Part shown: positions 52,314 through 61,109 of the stretch, piece after piece
Layout of the letters: the number at the start of each line of letters is the position of its first letter
How positions within the stretch are numbered: the stretch's first letter is position 1
Assembly (NCBI GenBank): GCA_964463165.1
Contig: CAYXBK010000019.1
Coordinates: 31,492-95,491, forward strand
Direction of reading: 5' to 3'
DNA length: 64,000 bases
Origin: UBA7236 sp964463165
Lineage (GTDB): Bacteria > Bacteroidota > Bacteroidia > Chitinophagales > BACL12
Notes under the pieces: generated by a model
Database searches by the model: none
Told to the model about the DNA's origin: nothing
The model's input: only the letters and a program-made list of their open reading frames with translations
Program-made: the position numbers and the translations under genes

Positions 52314-54761
52314 TTATTTCTCAGCCACCGCATTCATTTCTTTGAATGCTTCCAACCCGCATTGGAGAAAAGATGCATATTCATCCGCATCGGGCGTATA
52401 CGCTTTCGGGTGATTTAATACATTTCCGTTTGGAGCAACCAATGCATAATACGGTTGTGAATTTGTCCCGAACTGACTGCTTTGAAAATCGCTCCATTTA
52501 TTTCCGATTGTGCGCACTTTTGAACCTGAGTATGCAGAAATATATTGATCCTCCAGGCGCAAACTTTCTTTATCATCCACATATAAACTCACAAGCACAT
52601 ATTCTTCACTGATCAATTTATAAACAAGATCTTTCGGCCAGACATTTTCTTCCATCTTTCTGCAATTCACACAGGCATAACCGGTGAAATCTATTAAGAT
52701 GGGTTTGTTTACTTCATGCGCATATTGAATTGCCTCATCCAGATCATGAAAGCAATTTAATCCGAGCGGACAATCATTTTCACGTTCGTAAATACTATAC
52801 CATTTCGGCGGTAAAAATCCACTGAGCATCGGCACTGTTCCGTTTCTGGTTAAACCCTGCGCAAAATAAACTGTTGTGATCAGAAAGAATAAAGCGAATG
52901 TGCTGCGTGGAATTGTAAGCTTTACTTTTTTATCATCATGCGGTAATCGGATTATTCCGGCAACATATAAAAATGTAAGAAATGCAAACACGGTCCAGAA
53001 CCCGAGGAATATTTCATATTTCAAAAATTCCCAGTGATAAGCCAAATCCACATTGCTTAAAAATTTCAATGAAAAAGCAAGTTCAATAAATGCAAAAATA
53101 ATTTTCACCTCATTTAACCAGCCGCCGCTTTTCGGCATTTTATTTAATAGCTGCGGAAATAATGCAAGAATTGTAAATGCCAGTGCAAAGGCAACACCAA
53201 AGCCAACCATACCTGCACTCAATGCGGCGCCACCGCCTTTTAAACTGTTTGCAAGCAGCGATCCGAGAATGGGGCCTGTGCAACTGAAACTCACAATGCA
53301 TAATGTGAGTGCCATAAAAAATATACCGAGTAACCCGCCGACATTACTTGCATTGTCTGCTTTATTTGCCCATTTCGAAGGAAGGCGGATTTCAAATAAT
53401 CCGAATAATGAAAGTGCGAATAAAATAAATACAAAAAAGAAAACAAGGTTTACAATATTGTTGGTAGAGAATTCATTTAATTTATCACCGCTCAGTCCAA
53501 ATAATAAAAACGGGAGAGAAGCGAGGAAATAAACGAGTATGATGCTGAAGCCGTAAAAAGAGGCTTCAAAAATTCCTTTTTTCCTGTTGCCGGTACGCTT
53601 TGTAAAAAATGAAATGGTAAAAGGGATCATTGGAAATGTGCAGGGCATTAATAAACCGATAAGGCCACCGATAAACCCAAGTAAAAATGTGCTGAATAAT
53701 CCTTTATTATTTGCGTTGGTAATTGTTTTCTCATAATTCGTTTCGCATTGGGCATTGCCTGCGGTGCTGGTATCCACGGCGAATACCGTCACCGGTAATT
53801 GCGTCTTTAGAGTTGTTGTATCAACCGGCATTGCCGTTTCCATTTCACCACCGGATAAAATAAAACTGAAATCCTTCTGCTTGAATTTACATTGTGAAGC
53901 ATCACATGTTTGATAATCGATATAGCCGGCAATGGTTGCGTTTGCCGAATCAATTATTATTTTTTGACGCACCAAAACCGCATCATGAAAATATTGTGTG
54001 ATCTTATTTTCAAATAAGGGTTCCTGCTTCGTTTCCTTTTCGCCTATTTCTTCGGCTTCGCCAACAAGATGATATGTTTTTGCATTGAGATTTTCGAAAA
54101 TAAATTTCATTGCCTGCGCTCCGCCTTTCGGTGAATGCTGAGAATATAATTTCCATGTAGGTGCTATGCTTGCATTAAATTTCAACCAATATTCGTTGTC
54201 GGAAATTTTTTCTGTGGAGATCACCCAGGTTACCGGATCTTTTATAAGCGCATAATTTGTATTCAGATCGATCGGGTAATTTCCTGTTGTTGCTTTTAAA
54301 TCAAAACTGAAATCAAAACCCATCGGAATACACTGCGCATCGTTGCAGGTCATATAATCGATATAACCTTTTAATGTTGCATTGGCGGTTATTTTTACTT
54401 TTTGCCGAAGCGTTAATTTTTTATTGTAATAAGTAATTGTAAGATTATCGAATAACGGTTCAACTGCCGATTTTTTACTGCCGAGTTCTTCCATCTCACC
54501 GCTTAATTCAACCGTTTTCGGCATGTCTTCATAAATAATTGTTGTGGGGATCGGACGGATTTCTGCTTCGGGTAAAAAATGCGAATACACTTTCCAGCCT
54601 TCGTCAATTGTTGCTTTGAAAATCAGGGTGTATTCATTGATTCCGGTTTCGGTTGCGGTTGCTTCCCATTTTACAGGCTCAAGCAATTGCCCCTGTGCAG
54701 ATGGCCGAAGGAAGAAAAATAAAATTTGTAAACAAAACAGCGCCGGGAAATATCTTTTCAT
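52314..54761 (-). CDS. dsbD: Thiol:disulfide interchange protein, DsbD family
   Basis: An 815-residue membrane protein that moves reducing power from cytoplasmic thioredoxin to the periplasm. After a signal peptide come two N-terminal immunoglobulin-like DsbD-alpha domains (each with WKVYS(H/Q) and YIDY(M/Q)TC(N/D)A), then eight membrane helices with the reactive Cys374 (LMPCTFP) and Cys494 (SFSCTGP), then a C-terminal thioredoxin domain with CVNC at 697-700. Having two alpha-type domains is common in Bacteroidota. It probably keeps periplasmic thiols reduced for lipoprotein, cytochrome or T9SS cargo maturation. Confidence 0.9.
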   Translation of the reverse strand: MKRYFPALFCLQILFFFLRPSAQGQLLEPVKWEATATETGINEYTLIFKATIDEGWKVYSHFLPEAEIRPIPTTIIYEDMPKTVELSGEMEELGSKKSAVEPLFDNLTITYYNKKLTLRQKVKITANATLKGYIDYMTCNDAQCIPMGFDFSFDLKATTGNYPIDLNTNYALIKDPVTWVISTEKISDNEYWLKFNASIAPTWKLYSQHSPKGGAQAMKFIFENLNAKTYHLVGEAEEIGEKETKQEPLFENKITQYFHDAVLVRQKIIIDSANATIAGYIDYQTCDASQCKFKQKDFSFILSGGEMETAMPVDTTTLKTQLPVTVFAVDTSTAGNAQCETNYEKTITNANNKGLFSTFLLGFIGGLIGLLMPCTFPMIPFTISFFTKRTGNRKKGIFEASFYGFSIILVYFLASLPFLLFGLSGDKLNEFSTNNIVNLVFFFVFILFALSLFGLFEIRLPSKWANKADNASNVGGLLGIFFMALTLCIVSFSCTGPILGSLLANSLKGGGAALSAGMVGFGVAFALAFTILALFPQLLNKMPKSGGWLNEVKIIFAFIELAFSLKFLSNVDLAYHWEFLKYEIFLGFWTVFAFLTFLYVAGIIRLPHDDKKVKLTIPRSTFALFFLITTVYFAQGLTRNGTVPMLSGFLPPKWYSIYERENDCPLGLNCFHDLDEAIQYAHEVNKPILIDFTGYACVNCRKMEENVWPKDLVYKLISEEYVLVSLYVDDKESLRLEDQYISAYSGSKVRTIGNKWSDFQSSQFGTNSQPYYALVAPNGNVLNHPKAYTPDADEYASFLQCGLEAFKEMNAVAEK

Positions 54762-54882
54762 CCGATCGGAATTTAGGATTGCAAATTTAACATATTGAAC
54801 GTGTGAATAGGTTCATGAAAGATGCTCTGACAAAAATCTGACTGTGAAAGTTTGTTAAATGTCCGGCGTGCGCATCTGCAAA

Positions 54883-55605
54883 TCAGACGGCAGCAACGGT
54901 AGCTTCAACATTTGCCAGGAAGGATTCGAAAATGATCCTGCCGTCGGTATTCCCGAGCATTTCTTCGCTGGCCCTTTCAGGATGCGGCATCATGCCGAAA
55001 ACATTGCGGTTTGCATTGCAGATGCCTGCAATATTTTCCAGCGAACCATTCGGATTTGCAGCAGCCGTTACCTCGCCGTTTTCATCGCAATAACGGAATA
55101 AAACCTGGTTGTTCGCAATGATGTTGCCCAGCGTTTTCTGATCGGTATAAAACCTTCCTTCGCCATGTGCAATCGGTATTTTAAGCGGTTTGTGCTGTGG
55201 TATGGATGAGGTCATTCGTGAAGCACCATTATCGGCCTTCATAAAAATATTCCTGCAAACAAATTGCTGATGGGCGTTTTCGAGAAGAACACCCGGCAAC
55301 AAACCTGCTTCACATAAAATTTGAAATCCGTTGCAGATCCCCCAGGCATATCCGCCTTTATTGCAATGCTCGGTCACTGCCTGCATGATGGGTGAAAAAC
55401 GTGCAATGGCTCCCGTGCGCAATGCATCGCCATACGAAAATCCGCCGGGCAGCATCACACAATCGCCGGTGCCGAGACCTCCCAAAGTGCGATCCTTGTG
55501 AAACAACTCGATCACTTCACAGCCCATCACATTGCGGAGCACATGAATAATATCCTGATCGCAGTTTGAACCGGGGAACGTTATGACGCCAAATTTCATG
55601 TTCAT
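54883..55605 (-). CDS. purQ: Phosphoribosylformylglycinamidine synthase, glutaminase subunit
   Basis: A 240-residue class I glutamine amidotransferase of purine synthesis. The nucleophile Cys is in GYAWGICNGFQILCEAGLLPG, with the His-Glu pair in GMMPHPERASEEMLGN. The start FGVITFPGSNCDQD is diagnostic of PurQ. It supplies ammonia to the PurL subunit, which is not in this window. The ATG at 55605 is followed two codons later by ATG 55599; both are possible. A -7 box (55617-55624) lies in the end of the DUF6427 gene just upstream. Confidence 0.95.
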   Translation of the reverse strand: MNMKFGVITFPGSNCDQDIIHVLRNVMGCEVIELFHKDRTLGGLGTGDCVMLPGGFSYGDALRTGAIARFSPIMQAVTEHCNKGGYAWGICNGFQILCEAGLLPGVLLENAHQQFVCRNIFMKADNGASRMTSSIPQHKPLKIPIAHGEGRFYTDQKTLGNIIANNQVLFRYCDENGEVTAAANPNGSLENIAGICNANRNVFGMMPHPERASEEMLGNTDGRIIFESFLANVEATVAAV

Positions 55606-55611
55606 GAATTT

Positions 55612-56601
55612 CTAGACAAAGTTACTATATTGAAACAGGATTGCTGTGCCCAGCATTCCCCAAAAAATAAATTCAGCATACAATTGCTGTTTTGTCTGCG
55701 CAAAATAATATGCTATAAAAACAGTAAGCGGAATGAACATGAAATAGAGATCTGCAATTGTGATCTGTTCGCAAAAAGGAAGTATAAGGATACTGAAGAT
55801 GAGAAGATTCGTGAAGGTGCCGAAATATTTTCTGATCTGAACGATATTGGAAGAAAATTTATCCGCCATCATCCAGATCGCCGTAATAAAAACACTGCCG
55901 ATCAATGCGAGGCGCACGATATACACAGGGCTCATAATTAATTCTGCTGAAGGAAGTGATTCCGGGAGATAAAATTGTTTTGAAAATTCGGGCAGGAGAT
56001 CAAACCAGAAAAATGCGGTGAGTGCAAGAAAATAAATACAGAATACGCCGGTTGCATACACAAGGAATTCACGAAAAGAGGTTGACCTTAATCTGAAAAT
56101 TGCAAATATGCTGAATGCACAAAAAACAATTGCGGGATAAAAAAATAAAGATGCTGTTGCACTGATGAGGCCCGTATCGAAAATCACACTGTCGATTTTT
56201 GTTTTGTTATAAGTCCCGAAAATTTTAAACAGGACGGGAGTCAGTAAAAACGCTGCGATGATTTGGGGAGATAATAATTGCATTTCAGGAAACCAGCTCA
56301 CGATCGCAACAAAAACTGCAGCGGGAATCAATGAAGATTTTTGAATGATTTTGTTTGATTGCACCACAACACTTATTAAGATCCCCTGCAACGCAATCAA
56401 ACATGCCTGAATTCCGGCGATCAATACCGGTGATGCATTTTGTACATGAAAAACATTTTCAAATAAGAGATGCCCTGTGAGTGCCGGATGAAAATCAGCA
56501 ATTGCTGCCGGATGTAAAATCATGTGCAGCTGGAGGCCAAATGCATAAATAAAATAAAAAAGGATTGAAAGCGGGTTGGAGGATTGGAACAGCCTGAGCA
56601 C
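55612..56601 (-). CDS. DUF6427 family polytopic membrane protein
   Basis: A 329-residue hydrophobic protein with about nine to ten membrane helices and GTG start at 56601. It begins MLRLFQSSNPLSILFYFIYAFGLQLHM and contains the loop RLRSTSFREFLVYATGVFCIYFLALTAFFW, which match DUF6427, a Bacteroidota family often next to purQ, as here (stop 6 bases before purQ). Function unknown; the persistence of the pair suggests a shared transcript rather than a shared pathway. The nearby purQ has a -7 box of its own. Confidence 0.8.
   Translation of the reverse strand: MLRLFQSSNPLSILFYFIYAFGLQLHMILHPAAIADFHPALTGHLLFENVFHVQNASPVLIAGIQACLIALQGILISVVVQSNKIIQKSSLIPAAVFVAIVSWFPEMQLLSPQIIAAFLLTPVLFKIFGTYNKTKIDSVIFDTGLISATASLFFYPAIVFCAFSIFAIFRLRSTSFREFLVYATGVFCIYFLALTAFFWFDLLPEFSKQFYLPESLPSAELIMSPVYIVRLALIGSVFITAIWMMADKFSSNIVQIRKYFGTFTNLLIFSILILPFCEQITIADLYFMFIPLTVFIAYYFAQTKQQLYAEFIFWGMLGTAILFQYSNFV
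55617..55624 (-). promoter_or_regulatory. -7 box of purQ inside the upstream gene's end
   Basis: On the minus strand TAACTTTG, a perfect TAnnTTTG box, ends 11 bases before the purQ start at 55605. No upstream TTTG was found. Confidence 0.5.
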
Positions 56602-56611
56602 GAATGATTTT

Positions 56612-58087
56612 TTAAAACGCTAATTTCACAAATGCCAGCGTCTTTTTATAAATACTCGGAATAATTACTTCGTTATATGAGATCTGTTCTGCCGAAGCGG
56701 GCCGTGGTTGTAGTTCCTGCTGATTGGCATTGAATAAACTTTTCCGGTCGAGTGTGCCGTCGGCTTCCGCCTCATATTGCAATACATTCGAATTTTGTTC
56801 AACATCTTCATTAAAAATAAAAATGAGTTCCTGCTTTGCTTTTACAAGCGCATAGGAAGAATAAACACCACGGTCTTCCCGGCTGATTTGTTTTTTCCTT
56901 ATCACATTATGCCAGCTCGGTGTTCCGTCGTTTTTTATCGAGAATAAAATAATATCATCATATTCATAAAATTCCACCTGGCGGGTAGAAGTGCGGTAAC
57001 CATAATACGGATCATAATTCGTGTATTCATAATTCTCCACTGTTTTATCATAATATTCTGCAACCATTAATGCACCGCCATCCACCCGGGGAATAATATG
57101 GCCGATCTGATAAACCGGTAAATTTTTAATTGATTTTTCTTTTGCAAGCCCGGCAATTTCATCGAGGGTTTCCTGCGGAAAAATATAATTATAATTTGTG
57201 ATGGTACCACCTGTTCCCAGATCATATGTTGTGAAATTGTAACCGATCATATAATCTTTATTGTCTTCTTTCAGAAAACTCAAGCAAATGATATTCTGCG
57301 ATGCATTGTCGATTGCAAAATTCATTTCTACAAAACAATATTCGCTGCTTGCAATTTCAGAACTGATATACTGGTTTCCTCCCTGCGGCAAAACAAACGC
57401 ATATTGAATCGGGCCTTTTTCTTTTTTACATTCGAAATCTTCATTCTCAAAAAGAAATACCGCTTTCCCCGTTTCCGTGATCATTTGATCAACAGCGATC
57501 GGATTAAATTTTAATTCGGGAAGATGGATCGTGTTTTCCTGTGTGATGGCAAGTGAGCCATTCATGATATGTATAAATAAATTATCGAGCCGCCCGCCGC
57601 TCAGTTCATATTTATAGATCATGAACCACTGATTGACCGATGTTGCTTCAATTTTAAATTCTGTAAAATTCTCACTGATCTTGAGTGATGTTGAATCGAG
57701 TAAAACAGGATCGCCTTTTTTCTCCACATCGTCATTGAATTTTTGTACGTAGAGATAATTCATTTTATTATCCTTATGCGTATAAAAATGAAAAACATCG
57801 TTCCCCGCCTTTACCACTTCCACCGTTTCATAATCCATGTTTTTTATCGTGATGTCTTTGTGTTTTCTCAAAACCATTTCTTTATCAAAAACATCGATCT
57901 GATCTTCAAAGCGGTATTTTTTATAGATCAGGACATCACCGTTTTTTGTTTTTCCGAGAACATCATATCCGATCAGTTCGGTACTTATTTTCTGTGCTTC
58001 GGAAATAAAAACGCTTTGAGCTTGTATCCTGGCGGAAAAAAGCAGGATCAATACGGAGAGCCGGAAGTATAAATAATTAGCTTGCAC
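56612..58087 (-). CDS. Secreted protein of unknown function, beta-rich
   Basis: A 491-residue protein with a GTG start at 58087 and a signal peptide ending in RIQAQ (~residue 24). The remainder alternates short beta strands with no repeats or catalytic motif I recognise (GYDVLGKTKNGDVLIYKKYRFEDQIDVFDKEM, LFNANQQELQPRPASAEQ). No C-terminal T9SS signal is seen; it ends AFVKLAF. It is 10 bases from the DUF6427 gene and probably lies in the same transcript as purQ. Function unknown; a periplasmic or surface binding protein is possible. Confidence 0.7.
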   Translation of the reverse strand: MQANYLYFRLSVLILLFSARIQAQSVFISEAQKISTELIGYDVLGKTKNGDVLIYKKYRFEDQIDVFDKEMVLRKHKDITIKNMDYETVEVVKAGNDVFHFYTHKDNKMNYLYVQKFNDDVEKKGDPVLLDSTSLKISENFTEFKIEATSVNQWFMIYKYELSGGRLDNLFIHIMNGSLAITQENTIHLPELKFNPIAVDQMITETGKAVFLFENEDFECKKEKGPIQYAFVLPQGGNQYISSEIASSEYCFVEMNFAIDNASQNIICLSFLKEDNKDYMIGYNFTTYDLGTGGTITNYNYIFPQETLDEIAGLAKEKSIKNLPVYQIGHIIPRVDGGALMVAEYYDKTVENYEYTNYDPYYGYRTSTRQVEFYEYDDIILFSIKNDGTPSWHNVIRKKQISREDRGVYSSYALVKAKQELIFIFNEDVEQNSNVLQYEAEADGTLDRKSLFNANQQELQPRPASAEQISYNEVIIPSIYKKTLAFVKLAF

Positions 58088-58155
58088 AGATTAACCTAAC
58101 GTTTTAATTCAACTAAATGGTGTACAAATTTAAATTGCATGGAGCAAACGCCACT

Positions 58156-59484
58156 TTATTTTTTCAGCTTCGGATCGAGCGCATCCCGCAATCCTTCACC
58201 GATCAGATTATAAGCGGTAACGGTAATAAAAATTGCAAGGCCCGGAAATGACACGAGCCACCAGGCAGAAAAATTCTGACGGCCGTTATTTACAAGCGAT
58301 CCCCAGGTAACGATATCTGTCGGCACTCCCACGCCTAAAAAAGATAAACTCGATTCGGTAAGGATGGCTGTTGCAATACCGAATGCAATAGCAACAAGTG
58401 CCGGTGCAAGGCCGTTTGGCAAGGCATGCCGGAGGATAATTTTAGTTTCGCTGTAACCAAGTGAACGTGCCGCCTGAATGTATTCGAGGCTGCGCAAACG
58501 CAAAAATTCGGCTCGCGTGAGGCGTGCAATTCCTGTCCATGATGTAAGTCCGATGATGACCATAATATTTATAAGCGATGGTTTCGCTATTGCTGCGATA
58601 GTGATGATGAGAATAAATGTGGGCAGGGAATGAAAAATTTCGATCATGCGGGAAACAATTGAATCGACGGGAATATGCATTTTTTTACGCAGCCATGGCA
58701 ATCTGCCGATGAATTTTCCTGCAAATGAAAAAAGAGAAATTACGAAAGCAAGAATGAGGATGCTGAGTAATAACTGGAATAAAATTGCAAATCCGGATTT
58801 CTTGAGTGCATCTTCCATTTCAATCTGGCGCAATTGAAATGCATAAAACCAGCCCATCACGATCCCGATCACAACAAACCAGAAGCGGCCTCTTGATGTT
58901 GTGAGCCGCTGATCGCCGAAATAACCCGCCATGGATCCAAGCAATAACCCGATGAAACTCGCAATGAGCATTGAAATAAATCCGATGGTTAGTGAAATGC
59001 GTGCGCCGTAAATTAATCCTGCAAGAACATCTTCGCCTAAATTTCCGGTTCCTAAAATATGCCTGAACCGTTTCGGCATCGGGATGATTTTACCTTGCGC
59101 ATCTATAAATAACTGATCGCCGCCCGGACTTTTGTAATGTGCATTGATATTATCACTTTTTCCCGGCGACCAGGGAACGGGAGCCCAGACAACTTTTTCA
59201 AATTCCATATGTTTCCAGTCTGCAATATCGAGTTGAATTTTTTCAATGCTGCCGTCATTGTGCCGTTTCTCATAATTATTTTTAAAAGTAAATGCAGGAT
59301 AAAATTTTTCTCCCTGATAAGAAATAAATAAAGGCTTTTCATTTGCAAGAATCGGTGCGAATAATGCGATCAAGGCAAGAACACCGAGCACATACAATGA
59401 AACAAATGCGGGTTTATTTTGTCTGAATTGTTTCCATGCGTGAGCACGTATACCGGATTCTTTATGTTTTTTTGTTTTGGCCAT
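58156..59484 (-). CDS. Peptide/nickel ABC transporter permease, DppC/OppC type
   Basis: A 442-residue inner-membrane permease, longer than the usual ~300 residues. The first helix (FVSLYVLGVLALIALFAPILAN) is followed by an extra extracytoplasmic insertion of about 110 residues (FKNNYEKRHNDGSIEKIQLDIADW...), then LGTGNLGEDVLAGLIYGARISLTIG and the five remaining helices. The coupling EAA loop is SLGYSETKIILRHALPNGLAPALVAI. It starts after the OppB-type gene with 3 bases between, so both are co-translated and form the channel of one transporter. ATPase subunits are not in the window. Confidence 0.9.
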   Translation of the reverse strand: MAKTKKHKESGIRAHAWKQFRQNKPAFVSLYVLGVLALIALFAPILANEKPLFISYQGEKFYPAFTFKNNYEKRHNDGSIEKIQLDIADWKHMEFEKVVWAPVPWSPGKSDNINAHYKSPGGDQLFIDAQGKIIPMPKRFRHILGTGNLGEDVLAGLIYGARISLTIGFISMLIASFIGLLLGSMAGYFGDQRLTTSRGRFWFVVIGIVMGWFYAFQLRQIEMEDALKKSGFAILFQLLLSILILAFVISLFSFAGKFIGRLPWLRKKMHIPVDSIVSRMIEIFHSLPTFILIITIAAIAKPSLINIMVIIGLTSWTGIARLTRAEFLRLRSLEYIQAARSLGYSETKIILRHALPNGLAPALVAIAFGIATAILTESSLSFLGVGVPTDIVTWGSLVNNGRQNFSAWWLVSFPGLAIFITVTAYNLIGEGLRDALDPKLKK

Positions 59485-59487
59485 GTA

Positions 59488-60987
59488 TTATTTTGAGGTA
59501 TACGAAATTCGCGGATCAGCAAATGCATATAATATATCTGCAAATAAATATCCCACAAGTGTAAGCACACCTGTAAGCGTAAATACATCGATAATAACAG
59601 GATAATCTTTTGCAAATATGGCCTGCACAATTTGCTGCCCCATTCCGGGAATTGTAAAAACAGTTTCGATAATGACTGATCCGCTGAGTGCTGCCGGAAA
59701 AATATTTGAAAAAACAGTGATCACCGGCAGGAGTGCATTTCTGAATGCGTGTTTATAGATTACTTTATTTTGTGATAATCCTTTTGCATAACCTGTGCGG
59801 ATATAATCATGCGAAATGATCTCAAGCATCGATACTCTTGTGATCCTGCTCAGAAATGCAAGCTGTGCATAGGTATAACAAATGGTAGGAAGAATTAAAT
59901 ACGGTAAACGTATTTTGATTATTTCAAGCAAAGATGCATTTTCGGGAATACCCGTAACAGGTTGTATACCTGATGCGGGAAAGAGTGCAATTGCATTCGG
60001 GTTGGCAAAATTCATCAGCAATAAAGTTGCAACCCAAAATGTAGGCATGGAGTACAGAATAAATAAAATCACGGAAGATGTTCTGTCGAAAAAAGAATGT
60101 TTTTTTGCAGCCGCTTTTATACCGATCGGTAAACTGATCAGATATGCAAGAAAGATCGACACCAGTGTGAACAGCAACGACCAGCGCAAATGATCGGCAA
60201 TTACATTGGATACAGGTAATTTGGTTTCATACGAATATCCAAAATCGCCGCGAATGATTCCTCGGCAATCGGTACTTCCTTTCCCCGTGAGCCAGTTGCC
60301 ATCGCCGAAAATCCAGCGATGGTATTGATTGTATGCATAAAAATGAATTGCCGGAATATAATTTTTAAATGGTGTTTTAGTTTGTTGAATGATCGTATAA
60401 TTATTCTGCACTTCAGCAAGCAAAGGTTTGAGTGGTTCAAACACAGGATAGCGTTCATATAAATTCCCGAGCGTTTTAAATTTCGCATGTATTACGTTTT
60501 CATCATAAGCCGACAATAATGCAATTGTATTGAATTTTGATTCTGTGATCGTATCTGTTAATTGATTGATTCCGAATTGTGCAGATGTTGCCGAATCAAT
60601 ACTGATATTTCGCTGCGCATCCAGTAATTTTTCAATGGAGAGATGATAGTTGCTGATCGCATCCCAGTTTCCGTATTGATGCAAAAGTCTTTTTAATCCT
60701 TCACGTTTAACATCGTCATAAATTTTATACAGCGTATCCGGAGCGGCGCTGTTTGAAATACTGAAATAAAATACAGGCAGATCGAGTCCGAGTTTTTTTC
60801 GCCAGCGTGCTTTTTCACGCAATGTATTTGGTGATTGGATCAATGCATCTCCGCCGCTGTCGCGGGCCGACACCATTCTGTCGAGCGGATCTCCCGGTGC
60901 GTTGATGCTGATGATAAATGCGAGCAGTGAAATTACAATCAGCGTCGGGATGAAAAAAAGGAGCCGTTTTAAAATATATTTTCCCAT
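59488..60987 (-). CDS. Peptide/nickel ABC transporter permease, DppB/OppB type
   Basis: A 499-residue permease; typical DppB/OppB is about 305-340. The first helix (ILKRLLFFIPTLIVISLLAFIISINAPGDPLDRM) is followed by an insertion of roughly 190 residues before GDFGYSYETKLPVSNVIADHLRWSLLFTLVSIFL, where the standard sequence resumes. The EAA loop is AKGLSQNKVIYKHAFRNALLPVITVFSNIFPAALSGSVIIETVFTIPGMGQQ. The inserted stretch is helical and charged and should lie outside the membrane. The substrate-binding gene is upstream on the same strand, separated by two hairpins. Confidence 0.9.
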   Translation of the reverse strand: MGKYILKRLLFFIPTLIVISLLAFIISINAPGDPLDRMVSARDSGGDALIQSPNTLREKARWRKKLGLDLPVFYFSISNSAAPDTLYKIYDDVKREGLKRLLHQYGNWDAISNYHLSIEKLLDAQRNISIDSATSAQFGINQLTDTITESKFNTIALLSAYDENVIHAKFKTLGNLYERYPVFEPLKPLLAEVQNNYTIIQQTKTPFKNYIPAIHFYAYNQYHRWIFGDGNWLTGKGSTDCRGIIRGDFGYSYETKLPVSNVIADHLRWSLLFTLVSIFLAYLISLPIGIKAAAKKHSFFDRTSSVILFILYSMPTFWVATLLLMNFANPNAIALFPASGIQPVTGIPENASLLEIIKIRLPYLILPTICYTYAQLAFLSRITRVSMLEIISHDYIRTGYAKGLSQNKVIYKHAFRNALLPVITVFSNIFPAALSGSVIIETVFTIPGMGQQIVQAIFAKDYPVIIDVFTLTGVLTLVGYLFADILYAFADPRISYTSK

Positions 60988-60992
60988 TCGCC

Positions 60993-61015
60993 GAGCAGGT
61001 GCATTTTACCTGCTC
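60993..61015 (-). promoter_or_regulatory. Hairpin just before the OppB-type gene
   Basis: GAGCAGGT / ACCTGCTC, 8 bp, loop 7, directly upstream of the OppB-type start codon (60987). No T run follows in the direction of transcription. It may set a different level for permeases than for the binding protein. Confidence 0.6.
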
Positions 61016-61073
61016 AAAAATAATACAGCCACCCAATATTCCCGTATCAGAATTGTTAGGATACCGTTAAAGC

Positions 61074-61098
61074 CTGCAGGCAGTTGCAGCGCCTGCAG
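61074..61098 (-). promoter_or_regulatory. Hairpin after the substrate-binding gene
   Basis: CTGCAGG / CCTGCAG, 7 bp, loop 11, 12 bases after the substrate-binding protein stop codon. May protect the 3' end of that message. Confidence 0.5.
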
Positions 61099-61109
61099 AT
61101 CATATCTCC

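Noticed and set aside
53053..53532. 159-codon frame antisense to dsbD
   Set aside because: Antisense to membrane helices of DsbD, with no family motif or start context.
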